DNA from: Nannocystis sp.
GTDB taxonomy: Bacteria; Myxococcota_A; Polyangia; Nannocystales; Nannocystaceae
Length of the DNA: 64,000 nt
Reading direction: 5' to 3'
Assembly: GCA_016712315.1 (NCBI GenBank)
Contig: JADJRG010000007.1
Location: forward strand, 1-64,000
A model generated the notes under the pieces. That model was not told where the DNA came from. It saw only the letters and a program-made list of their open reading frames with translations, and did not search any database. This document shows positions 46,986 through 55,185 of the stretch, piece by piece. Positions within the stretch are counted from its first letter, which is position 1, and every line of letters begins with the position of its first letter. The position numbers and the translations under genes were made by a program.

Positions 46986-48191
46986 CTACGTCTCGGACTT
47001 AACAATCGAGGTAAATGAAGCTTCTACTTCGCGTGCTAGTGTCTGAGCGGATTGGAACTCAGCAATTAGCTTTCCAAGAACATTAACCATTGCTCGTTTT
47101 GAACGATTTAGAACGGATGTCATTCTTGGTAACGAAGCCACGGATTGTTGAAATCCAGCAACTTGCCCCTCGACCGTATACATCGTTTCGCGAAACTCAG
47201 CAGTTGCGGCAAGATTGCTTTTGGCCTGCTGTATGCCTTGATCATCCAATTTGAATTCTAGAGAAATTTCAGCCGCTTTCGTCATTGCATTCATTCCGGA
47301 ATTCAAATGCTGACTGAAAAGCGGAAGCTCGGACTCCATTCGATGAACAAATTGGTCCATATCTGCGGCGGCCTTAGCGATGATTCGCTTGGCCGCTTTT
47401 CGGTCTTTTGCGTCAGGACCAGCCGAGAATTCAGTAATTTCGGTAGCTCGCTCGGTCATTTCTTCACCGATGTCGACAGTGGCAGACGATATACGCTCCA
47501 TAATCCCCATAAGTGTTTCAAACTCGTCTTCGAATCGCTCCATCAGGTCAAGAAAACCATCGTCGTCGAAAGAATCATCCGGCAATTGCTGTTTGGGTTT
47601 GTTCTCGGTCTCGATTTGTGGCTGAGTCTCGTCACCGCGGGTTTGGCTGTTAGTTGTGAGCCACCCTTGCACTCTTCGCGTCAGGTGCAGGCGGATCAAT
47701 TTTTCGAACTCGTCAGTCGTCTTAAATGCCCAATACAATCCGCCCTCGTTTCCCAACGAAGAACGGAATTCGGCAACCTTCGCAAGTTGGCCATAATCCA
47801 GCTTTGACGGAGCTATTGGGGCTGGTGCGTCTTTGAAGTAAATCATTAACTTAAGGTCATCTGTTTTCCTGTCAAAGCGAGTTTTTGCTCGTTCGAATTC
47901 TTCGATTGTGCCAGAGCCGGCGCGGCCGGTTGGAGTTCCAAAGCGGTACCACATCAATCCAACGAAAATATCAAAGTCATCGGGGATTTGTTCGTTGATG
48001 ACCGCCTGCGGATCTTCGCCAAAACCTGGGAATGCGTGCGTTTCCCAGCGAACAAGCTCAAGGCGAATGCCTAGATCGCGCGCCCATGTCGTATTTAGCT
48101 CGCGAATCACTTCTTCGAGACGATTGCGCTCCTCTTCGACGTCACTAGGTGAAGCAACAAATACGCTTAGAATTGTTTCCGATCTTGGCAC
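46986..48191 (-). CDS. DUF4062 protein with long helical C-terminus
   Basis: Notably AT-rich against its surroundings, so recently acquired. The N-terminal 130 residues match DUF4062: ILSVFVASPSDVEEERNRLE, ELVRWETHAFPGFGEDP, FDIFVGLMWYRFGTPTGRAG and TIEEFERA, a TIR/SLOG-like Rossmann fold. After residue 210 a low-complexity linker leads to about 170 helical residues (coiled-coil-like) with no known domain. GTG start at 48191. DUF4062 domains occur as sensors or effectors in NLR-like and other conflict systems, mostly uncharacterised. A single-gene defence candidate. Confidence 0.72.
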   Translation of the reverse strand: MPRSETILSVFVASPSDVEEERNRLEEVIRELNTTWARDLGIRLELVRWETHAFPGFGEDPQAVINEQIPDDFDIFVGLMWYRFGTPTGRAGSGTIEEFERAKTRFDRKTDDLKLMIYFKDAPAPIAPSKLDYGQLAKVAEFRSSLGNEGGLYWAFKTTDEFEKLIRLHLTRRVQGWLTTNSQTRGDETQPQIETENKPKQQLPDDSFDDDGFLDLMERFEDEFETLMGIMERISSATVDIGEEMTERATEITEFSAGPDAKDRKAAKRIIAKAAADMDQFVHRMESELPLFSQHLNSGMNAMTKAAEISLEFKLDDQGIQQAKSNLAATAEFRETMYTVEGQVAGFQQSVASLPRMTSVLNRSKRAMVNVLGKLIAEFQSAQTLAREVEASFTSIVKSET

Positions 48192-48245
48192 TATCTAAGT
48201 CTCAACTTCAAGCAAATAGCAAAAATTAGATGAATCCGTCTAACA

Positions 48246-48264
48246 CCCCGGAAACGCTCCGGGG
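48246..48264. other. Perfect hairpin between DUF4062 gene and integron-integrase remnant
   Basis: Arms CCCCGGA and TCCGGGG around a 5-base loop, with a further inverted repeat CCGCAT...ATGCGG just downstream. There is no T run. It lies in the 48192-48385 gap, which otherwise holds nothing. Confidence 0.4.
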
Positions 48265-48385
48265 GTCCGCATAAGACGCCCGCACATGCGGAAACGGAAT
48301 CGGTTCAAGTGCTGGACTGTACAAGGTTTTCATGTTCCGCTGTTCGTCTGCCGGGATTTTTAGGCGGATCCGCATATCACTCTCG

Positions 48386-49016
48386 TTACAGGCTGTCCAT
48401 CGGGCTGCGCCCCCCTGTGGGACCGCGATTAAGCACGTGCGTGTAGATCATCGTGGTCTTGACATCGGCGTGGGTGATCTCGCAGCGGGCCAGGTCGATG
48501 TCCTTGATGCGCAGTTGCAGGCATACCATCAGGCGCAGCCCGGCCCCGTACATGAGCGAGGCCATGAGCCACTTGTCGCCGGTGAGTTGCGCAAGCACGG
48601 CTTTGACCTCGTCGCGGGTCATGACCACCGGAACATGCTTGGGCCGACGGGCACGGATGACCTCGCCAAGGTCGCCCGCTTCGCGGCTGATGACGTGGCG
48701 ATAAAGGAACAGCAGGGCCGATAGGGCCTGATTCTGCGTCGAGGCTGACCTTTTCCTTCACGGCCAGGTGTGTCAGGAACGCGTTGATCTCCGCCTCGCC
48801 CATCTCGGCAGGGTGACGGAGGTGATGGACGAAGATGAATCGCCTGACCCATTGGCGGTAGGTCTTCTCCGTGCGAGGGCTGTAGTGGCGGGAGCGAAGG
48901 GCCTGAGCGAGTTGGACAAGCAGATTCGGCTTGCCGGTCGCGACGCAGACGCCGACGTCACGCGGCGGCTGGTCCGTCGAGTCGGTCGATTCGAGGCGTA
49001 TTGCTGCGGTGAGCAT
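48386..49016 (-). pseudogene. Integron-type integrase (IntI-like) remnant
   Basis: It starts at ATG 49016. HYSPRTEKTYRQWVRRFIFV and HPAEMGEAEINAFLTHLAV are the N-terminal signature of integron integrases. A frameshift near 48745 precedes VMTRDEVKAVLAQLTGDKW and LMYGAGLRLMVCLQLRIKD, which then jumps directly to THADVKTTMIYTHVLNRG and SPMDSL, the C-terminal end. About 80-90 residues, including the HxLRH box, are deleted while the Tyr is kept. Inactive. No attI or attC array is evident upstream (from 49017). Confidence 0.8.
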
Positions 49017-49151
49017 CGGTCCGGCCCTCAGAAGACATCGGCAAAATAACAACGTCGATGCAGGTACGCAAGTGAATACTTGCCCACTCGGGTGATTTTT
49101 TGTTCTTCCGGCCTGTGGAGCGCCTAAATCCGCGCACCAGCGAGCCCTTCG

Positions 49152-49935
49152 ATGACCGACGATCCCAAGGCGACCGCCTCTCCCGCCTACGCGCTCGGCC
49201 GCCTCGTCCGCGCCCTGCAAGGCGCCGCCGGGCACCCCGACCCGGCGGTCCGGCGCCGCGCCGCCGCCCGCGCCGAGCAGTGGGGCGAGGTCGTCGCCGG
49301 GATGGCCGAGGGGCGCCTGACGATCGGCTCGCGCACCCCCGTCGCCAAGACCCCGCCTTGGGTCACCCTCGAGGTCGTGCACGGCGGCTTCGCGACCGGC
49401 CGCGCGCTCGCCGAAGGGCTCCTCCAGCCTCCAGCCGCACGAAGAGGCCATGCCCGCCGAGCTGCCTGGCGAGGCGCCGGCCGCGGCTGCGCGGGAGCGC
49501 CTCAACTTGTGGTTCCGCAGCGACGACGGCCAGCGCCTCTTGCTCGACGCCCTAAGCGCCGGCCGCGTCGCCATCCAGCTCCCCGAGGAGGGCGCGCTGC
49601 CGGTGCTCGCGTGGTTGCTCGAGGCCGGCCACGGCGCGAGCGCCCTCGATCTGCTGGACGCCCTGCGCCCCTTCTTCGCCCGCTTGCGCTTCTATCCCCG
49701 GATCGACCGCGGCGCCGACGCCCCTCGCCCCGCGGGGGCGATCGTCCGTGTCGCCGCGATCGGCGAGGTCGCCGCCGCCCTGCGCACCGCGACCCCGCAG
49801 CCCCGCTTCGCGGCGATGAACGAGGCCCGGCAGGCCGATCACTCGTTTCCGCTCCTGCAACCCTTGGCCTCGCCGGATCGTCGCCTTCGCACCTCGGCGA
49901 GGAACTGGTCGGACGTGGCGCCGACTCCAGATTGA
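49152..49935 (+). CDS. Conserved-type hypothetical protein (frameshifted)
   Basis: The N-terminal part (ALGRLVRALQGAAGHPDP, LTIGSRTPVAKTPPWVTLEV, GGFATGRALAEG) and the C-terminal part (PGEAPAAAARERLNLWFRSD, PEEGALPVLAWLLEAGHG, LRPFFARLRFYPR) join across a shift near 49425. I recall similar uncharacterised, longer proteins from actinobacterial and myxobacterial chromosomes and plasmids, where the first 250 residues look like this. The present one ends early at 49935, so it may be a truncated copy. Function unknown. Confidence 0.5.
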
Positions 49936-49950
49936 CGGCCCGACCGGCCC

Positions 49951-50733
49951 ATGGGCATGCTCGGCGCCATGGGCACCCTCAAGTCCTTCACCGACGAGCT
50001 TCGCAAGGTCCAGGCCGAGCGCGAGGCTCAGCTCCTCCTCGAGGTCCTCCGTCGTCGCCTCGGCGATCTCACCTTCGGGGACCTCGCGGCGCTGATCACC
50101 AGCCCGCTCGGCAAGAAGCTGGCCGTCGTCAAGGTGAGCGAGGCGTTCGCTGTGGCGACCGCGAGCGCTCCGACCGTCGTGACCACCCCCGCGGTGGAGG
50201 AGACGCGCACCTCGCCTGCTGCTCCGAAGGCGGCGAAGACCTCGTCCAAGAAGGCGAGCAAATCGAGCCGCGCGAAGCCAGACCGCAAGGCGAAGGGTAA
50301 GGCGGTGAAGCCCAGCAACCCCCGGGAGCCCAAAGCTGCGAAGGCCCCGAAGGCTGAGCGGTCGGCGAAGAAGTCGACGAAGAAGACCGCGGCGAAGAAG
50401 ACCACGAAGGCCCTGGCATCGACGAAGCCGGCGACAACACCGAACTCCGCGGCCGAGGGTCGCAAGGACGCGGCGGCGGCATCGATCACCCCGCCGCAGG
50501 CGACGGGTCCGCGCGAGGTCTCCGCCCGGACAGCGGAGGGCAGGATCGCTTACGGCAATTCGATCGTCGCGGCCCTGCGTGAGGCGGGTGACTGGATCTC
50601 GGGGACGGCTCTCCGCGCCAAGGTCGGTGGGAGCAGCGATCAACTGCGGTTGGGACTGAGCCGCCTCGCGGCCGAGGGGATGATCACCCGGATCGGCGAG
50701 CGCGATGCGACTCGGTACAAGCTGAGCGGCTGA
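49951..50733 (+). CDS. Lys/Ala-rich DNA-binding protein with C-terminal winged helix
   Basis: 260 aa, starting at ATG 49951 (or 49969, MGTLKSFTDEL). A helical N-terminal domain (residues 10-65) is followed by a histone-H1-like basic linker of about 100 residues (AAPKAAKTSSKKASKSSRAK) and a C-terminal winged HTH (IVAALREAGDWISGTALRAK, LRLGLSRLAAEGMITRIG). Resembles nucleoid-associated or chromatin-like regulators of myxobacteria. Presumably host chromosome. Confidence 0.65.
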   Translation: MGMLGAMGTLKSFTDELRKVQAEREAQLLLEVLRRRLGDLTFGDLAALITSPLGKKLAVVKVSEAFAVATASAPTVVTTPAVEETRTSPAAPKAAKTSSKKASKSSRAKPDRKAKGKAVKPSNPREPKAAKAPKAERSAKKSTKKTAAKKTTKALASTKPATTPNSAAEGRKDAAAASITPPQATGPREVSARTAEGRIAYGNSIVAALREAGDWISGTALRAKVGGSSDQLRLGLSRLAAEGMITRIGERDATRYKLSG

Positions 50734-50747
50734 GCCTTCGGCGGCGG

Positions 50748-50786
50748 CTGGCGTCGGCCACGACCACCCTTGCGATCACCCCGGTA
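50748..50786 (+). repeat. 39-base direct repeat, copy 1
   Basis: Starts CTGGCGTCGGCCACGACC. 37 of 39 bases match 52775-52813. It lies between the wHTH gene and the IS1380 element, and would be upstream of whatever gene the IS displaced. The second copy precedes the tandem-kinase gene. Confidence 0.7.
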
Positions 50787-50857
50787 GCATGGCCGCTGGT
50801 ACACTCCAGATCCGCGCAGTGACCTCGTCTTCGTCCTCGTCCTCGTCCTCGACCCAG

Positions 50858-52190
50858 CCTGAAAAAATCACCAAGATCGGGAATTCCGGCCGCCCGATCG
50901 CAGTTAGGAAGGGTGTGAAAGACATCCAGACTGCGATCAGGGTGGGCGGCCGGAGTGAGACAGGGTGTAACGCTGGCGCGCTCGAATTCAACCTCACGGG
51001 AGGCAGCGGGTGGAGGCCGCGTTCGATGGGGGGAGGGTGACATCGGACGGGGGACTCTTGCTGGTGCGAGAGGTCGAGGAGCGGCTCGGGGTCGTGCGTC
51101 GCTTCGCCGAGTGCTTTCAAGATCACCGCGACCCCTCGCGGGTCGAGCACAGCGTCCAAGACTTGCTGCGTCAGCGGGTTTTTGGGCTGATCTGCGGCTA
51201 TGAGGACCTCAACGATCACGACGCGCTCCGAGACGACGCGATGCTCGCGGTCGCCGTCGGCAAGTCGGACACGACCGGCCAAGGACGCCGACGTGGGCGC
51301 GACCACGGGCACCCTCTGGCCAGCGCGTCGACGCTGCTCCGGCTCGAGCACGCGCGAGCCAAGTGCGCTGCGGGTGAGCGCTACGAGAAGATCACCATCG
51401 ACCCAGAGCTGGTTGAGCACTTCTTCGTCGAGGAGTTCCTGCGCAGCTACGAGGAGCCGCCAGCGCAGATCGTGCTCGACATCGACGCGACCGACACCCC
51501 TCTCCACGGGAAACAGGAGGGCCGCTACTTCCACGGCCACTACGGCGAGTACATCTATTTGCCGCTCTACATCTTCTGCGGCGAGCAGCTCCTGGCGGTG
51601 AAGCTCCAGACCGCCGACAAGGGCGCGGCTCACCTCGCGGTCCCTGAGCTCGACAGGATCTGCGCGGCGATCGTCGATCGCTGGCCGAACACCGAGATCA
51701 TCATCCGCGGCGACTCCGGCTTCGCCAACGATGAGCTGATGAGCTGGTGCGAAGAGAGCGAGATCGACTTCATCCTCGGCCTCGCCCGCAACCCGCGGCT
51801 GGAGAAGAAGGTCCAGGGAGCGATGCGCAAAGCGATGGCCGCGGCGACGACGACCGGCGAGGCGGCGCGTCGCTTCACCGAGTTTCGCTACCGTACGAGC
51901 GCCTCTTGGTCACGCGAGCGGCGGGTCGTCGGCAAGGCCGAGTACCTGGTCGGCGGCAAGAAGAACCCGCGCTTCGTCGTCACCTCGCTGCCGCGCGAGC
52001 GCTTCGACGCGCGACGGCTCTACGAGGAGCTCTACTGCGCCCGCGGCGAGGCCGAGAACCACATCAAGGAGCAGCAGCTCGGCCTCTTCGCCGATCGAAT
52101 GAGCAGCCACACGCTCGGCGGCAATCAGCTGCGGCTGTGGATCTCGGCGGTCGCCTACACGCTCACGCGAGCCTTGGTGATTTTTTCAGG
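50858..52190 (+). mobile_element. IS1380-family insertion sequence, structurally complete
   Basis: Perfect 18-base terminal inverted repeats: CCTGAAAAAATCACCAAG at 50858-50875 and its complement at 52173-52190. They enclose one transposase gene. Length 1,333 bp, short for the family. Flanks CCAG (left) and CTAG (right) could be a 4-base target duplication with one mutation. The right inverted repeat is part of the transposase reading frame. Confidence 0.85.
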
Positions 52191-52194
52191 CTAG
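51010..52194 (+). CDS. IS1380-family DDE transposase
   Basis: 394 aa. N-terminal AFDGGRVTSDGGLLLVREVE, first Asp in IVLDIDATDTPLHGKQEG, second Asp in TEIIIRGDSGFANDELMSW and the YEELYCARGEAENHIKEQQ region with the Glu, plus LRLWISAVAYTLTRAL. All DDE landmarks are present. Starts at GTG 51010 behind GGGAGGC. The last codons are encoded by the right inverted repeat and the TAG comes from flanking CTAG, so the stop is supplied by the target. About 30-40 residues shorter at the C-terminus than usual members. Confidence 0.88.
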   Translation: MEAAFDGGRVTSDGGLLLVREVEERLGVVRRFAECFQDHRDPSRVEHSVQDLLRQRVFGLICGYEDLNDHDALRDDAMLAVAVGKSDTTGQGRRRGRDHGHPLASASTLLRLEHARAKCAAGERYEKITIDPELVEHFFVEEFLRSYEEPPAQIVLDIDATDTPLHGKQEGRYFHGHYGEYIYLPLYIFCGEQLLAVKLQTADKGAAHLAVPELDRICAAIVDRWPNTEIIIRGDSGFANDELMSWCEESEIDFILGLARNPRLEKKVQGAMRKAMAAATTTGEAARRFTEFRYRTSASWSRERRVVGKAEYLVGGKKNPRFVVTSLPRERFDARRLYEELYCARGEAENHIKEQQLGLFADRMSSHTLGGNQLRLWISAVAYTLTRALVIFSG

Positions 52195-52622
52195 GGGCAG
52201 GTCGGTGGCTCGCAGGTCGGCGCCGCCAGGCGCGGCTCCGGTCGTCGCCACAGCCAGACGCCGACCAGGCTCATCATCAGGGCGGACGCCCCGTGGGCCC
52301 AGGGGTTGGCGGCGACGAGCAGCAGGATCACCAGGCACAGGGCCATGCTGACGGTCGCGGCCCATTTGGCCCGGCGGCTGACCGCGCCGTTGCTCTGCCA
52401 GTCGCGGATCATCGACCCGAAGATGCGATGAGCGAGCAACCATTGGTGCATGCGCCGCGAGCCGCGGGCCGCGGCCCAGGCGGCCACCAGGACGAAGGGC
52501 GTGGTGGGCAGCCCCGGGAGCACCACGCCCAGCATCGCTAGACCCAGCGCGGTCCAGGCGACGAGCAGCCACAGCCAGCGCAGGCCAGTGGGGGCGGGAT
52601 CGGTGGGGGCGTCGCGGCTCAC
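52191..52622 (-). CDS. DUF454 (YbaN-like) inner-membrane protein
   Basis: 143 aa from GTG 52622. Hydrophobic start (WLWLLVAWTALGLAMLGVVL), the family signature LPGLPTTPFVLVAAW, GSRRMHQWLLAHRIFGSMIR, then two more helices (AATVSMALCLVILLLVA, ALMMSLVGVWLW). Function unknown in the family. Its stop codon abuts the right end of the IS1380 element; the IS inserted at the palindromic CTAG that forms the stop. Confidence 0.8.
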   Translation of the reverse strand: MSRDAPTDPAPTGLRWLWLLVAWTALGLAMLGVVLPGLPTTPFVLVAAWAAARGSRRMHQWLLAHRIFGSMIRDWQSNGAVSRRAKWAATVSMALCLVILLLVAANPWAHGASALMMSLVGVWLWRRPEPRLAAPTCEPPTCP

Positions 52623-52774
52623 CCCGCCAGTTTGCAGCCGATGAGCTGCCCGTATTCGGCCGCCTGGCAAATTTCCCACACGAAACTTCAGCGCAGCGCG
52701 GGTCGGGATCGCAGGCCTCGCCGCTGCCTGTTCGACGAGCAAGAAGCCCAGCGCCGAGGTCGTGCCGTAGCGCG

Positions 52775-52813
52775 CTGGCGTTGGCCACGACCACCCTTGC
52801 GATCACCACGGTA
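52775..52813 (+). repeat. 39-base direct repeat, copy 2
   Basis: Second copy of the 50748 repeat, ending 20 bases before the start of the tandem-kinase gene. Its position right upstream of a gene suggests a promoter or operator segment duplicated together with it. Confidence 0.65.
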
Positions 52814-52833
52814 TCGCGGCAGTCTCGCGCTCG

Positions 52834-55185
52834 ATGGGCGGAAACGAGCTACAGATCCCACCTTTGATCCGTGATGCCGCGCGGATCATCGGCGGGCGCT
52901 TTCATGTGGTTGACGAGCTGGGGCGCGGGGGGACCGGTGTGGTGCACCGCTGCGTGGATCTGGAGCTCGGTCGCTTCGCGGCGGTGAAGGTGTTCTCCCC
53001 TCTTCGAGGGGACGGGGCGGAGCTCGATGAGGCGCGGCGCCGTTTTGTCGATGAGGCGCGGCTGCTGGCCAGTTCGCGGCACCCGCAGATCGTCGAGATC
53101 TTCGACTCCGGCCTGACCCCAGAGGGCGCGCCCTACATCGCAACGGAGCTGCTCAGCGGCCCTGTTCTTTCGGGCAGGGGGCCGATGGGCTGGCGGGATG
53201 TCGTGGAGATCGGGGTGCAGGTGGCGCAGGCGTTGGTGGCGCTGCATGGACGCGGGATCATCCATCGGGACATCAAACCCGCGAACATCGTGGCGGTTGG
53301 GCCCGCAGCGACGGGGCCTCTTTTTATAAAAATCATCGACCTGGGGATCGCGAAGGTGCTCGACTGGGCGCTGGTCAATCCCGAGCTGACGACGCGCTTT
53401 CGGGCGCGCGAGACGAGGCTCGGTGAGATCTTGGGCACGCCGGGCTACGTCGCACCCGAGGCGGGACTGGGGCCCGCGGATCCGCAGCTCGACGTCTTCG
53501 GGCTCGGGGTGACGCTCTATCAGCTCTGCACCGGGGTGAGCCCTGGACATGGGCCGATGAGGCCGCTGCGTGAGCTGGTTCCCAAGGCGCCCGCGCTGCT
53601 CGAAGAGCTGCTCTCCGCGATGCTGTCGGCCGATCTCGCAAAACGGCCAAAGACCGCGCAGATCGTGCTCGATCGCCTGCTCGGGGTCCTCGGAGCGGCG
53701 AGTGAGGCAGGTACGCCCGCGCAAGGGCAGCGGATCTTCGCCCAAAAATTCGAGCTGATCGACGTGCTCGGCAGCGGCGCGCGATCGACGGTGATCCGCG
53801 GCTATGACCGCGTGGCGCAGCGCGAGGTCGCGATCAAGGTTCTTAAAGATGAGCTCAGGGGCGACGCAGAGGAGCGGCGGCGCTTCGCGGTGGAGGCGAT
53901 GCTGCTCGGGCGCTTGGATGACCCGGCGATCCCGCGGATCCACGGCGGCACGATCGACACGGCGGGCAACGATGATCCTGTCTTTTTGGTCATGTCCGTA
54001 GCCGCAGGCGAGCCGGCGAGTCGGGTCGGCTTCGGCCGCGAGCCCTTGGGAGTGTCCGAGGTGATCGAAGCGGGCAAACAGCTCGCGCGCGCTCTTGTCA
54101 AAATTCACGAGATCGGGGCGCTGCACCGCGATATCAACCCCTCCAACGTGCTGGTAGAACGCGGGCCGAAGCTGCGCGCGAGCTTGATCGATCTTGGAAT
54201 GGCGGAGCTGACGCCGCGCTTCTATGCGGTCGATCGGCGCTACATGACGCCGCCAGAGCGGCGTACGGCATGCCCGCGCGATCTGAAAATTCTAAAGAAC
54301 CTCGAGTGGACGGCGCCGGAGGTGCGCCTTGGTGCGCCTTGGTCCCCGCTGTGTGATGTGTTTTCGTTGGGCTTTGTGCTGTTTCGGCTAGCGACGGGCA
54401 AGGTGCCGTGGCGGACGGGAAGCGCGCAGGTGGCCTCCTTGGAGGCGTGGATGCCGGGCTGTCCCGAGGGCCTCAAAGAGGCGTTCGCTGGGGCGCTGGC
54501 GCTGAATCCCGCGCAGCGGCTAGATGCTGCGGGCTTGCTGGATGCGCTGGAGCTGGCGGAGGAGGAGCTGCGCGAGGAGCAGATCGTCGAGATGGAGAAG
54601 GCGCGCGCGGCGGAGCTGGCGACCGTCGGCGCGGAGGAGCCCTCGACGCAAGATGTGGAGCGGGCGACCGCCGGCGCGGATCCACTGCAACACCCTGCGC
54701 CACGGGCCCCTCGCTGGCGAAGGGTGGTTGAGGGGATCGCGAGCGCGGCGGCACTGATCGCGATCGGCTGGTGGTCGCGGGGGCTCGCGGCGCCGCCGAA
54801 AGTCGCGCCGGTGAGTATCGCAGCATCGGCGGGCGCGAGCACGGCGATGGTTGAGGAGCAGCCGCCGATCGCCGCCGTGATGAGGCGGCCTGAGCATGAC
54901 GTGGCGCCGCCGATCGTCGCCGTGCTGACGACGCCGACCCCGGAGCTGCCGACGATGCGGGAGGCGCTGGAGCGCTCTGAAGCAGCTTTTGTGGGCTGCG
55001 CGGGGCTCGCCGAGGACCCTCTCCTCGTTCGCTTTGTCACCGTCGATGGCTCGGAGTCGTTTGCGTCGGTGTCGATCATCGGAGCTCCGACCGCGGAGGT
55101 CGAGGGCTGCGTCGCGGCGCTTGCGTCGTCCATCCGCTTCTCTCCTACCGTCGCGTTGTCCTTGATCGAGGAGTATTTGCCATGA
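52834..55185 (+). CDS. Tandem-domain Ser/Thr kinase with C-terminal TonB-like periplasmic domain
   Basis: 783 aa. Kinase domain 1 (residues 14-265): LGRGGTGVVHRC, AVKVF, IIHRDIKPANIV, KIIDLGIAKV, GTPGYVAPE. Kinase domain 2 (about 305-570): LGSGARSTVIRG, VAIKVLKDEL, LHRDINPSNVLV (Asn where Lys is usual), SLIDLGMAEL, WTAPEVRL. A helical segment, a membrane helix (IASAAALIAIGWWSRGLAA, about 640) and a periplasmic beta-rich C-terminal end (DPLLVRFVTVDGSESFASV, AALASSIRFSP) resembling myxobacterial energy-transducer tails complete it. Domain 2 may be weak or regulatory. First gene of a three-gene operon (4-base overlap). Confidence 0.88.
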   Translation: MGGNELQIPPLIRDAARIIGGRFHVVDELGRGGTGVVHRCVDLELGRFAAVKVFSPLRGDGAELDEARRRFVDEARLLASSRHPQIVEIFDSGLTPEGAPYIATELLSGPVLSGRGPMGWRDVVEIGVQVAQALVALHGRGIIHRDIKPANIVAVGPAATGPLFIKIIDLGIAKVLDWALVNPELTTRFRARETRLGEILGTPGYVAPEAGLGPADPQLDVFGLGVTLYQLCTGVSPGHGPMRPLRELVPKAPALLEELLSAMLSADLAKRPKTAQIVLDRLLGVLGAASEAGTPAQGQRIFAQKFELIDVLGSGARSTVIRGYDRVAQREVAIKVLKDELRGDAEERRRFAVEAMLLGRLDDPAIPRIHGGTIDTAGNDDPVFLVMSVAAGEPASRVGFGREPLGVSEVIEAGKQLARALVKIHEIGALHRDINPSNVLVERGPKLRASLIDLGMAELTPRFYAVDRRYMTPPERRTACPRDLKILKNLEWTAPEVRLGAPWSPLCDVFSLGFVLFRLATGKVPWRTGSAQVASLEAWMPGCPEGLKEAFAGALALNPAQRLDAAGLLDALELAEEELREEQIVEMEKARAAELATVGAEEPSTQDVERATAGADPLQHPAPRAPRWRRVVEGIASAAALIAIGWWSRGLAAPPKVAPVSIAASAGASTAMVEEQPPIAAVMRRPEHDVAPPIVAVLTTPTPELPTMREALERSEAAFVGCAGLAEDPLLVRFVTVDGSESFASVSIIGAPTAEVEGCVAALASSIRFSPTVALSLIEEYLP

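Noticed and set aside
48238..48244. GTCTAAC as a possible attC left core next to the IntI remnant
   Set aside because: No matching right core follows, and the adjacent hairpin has perfect arms without attC-like bulges.
52775..52813. Sigma-54 promoter within the 39-base repeat (TTGGC...TTGC)
   Set aside because: GG and GC are 14 bases apart instead of 10, so the element cannot be read as -24/-12.
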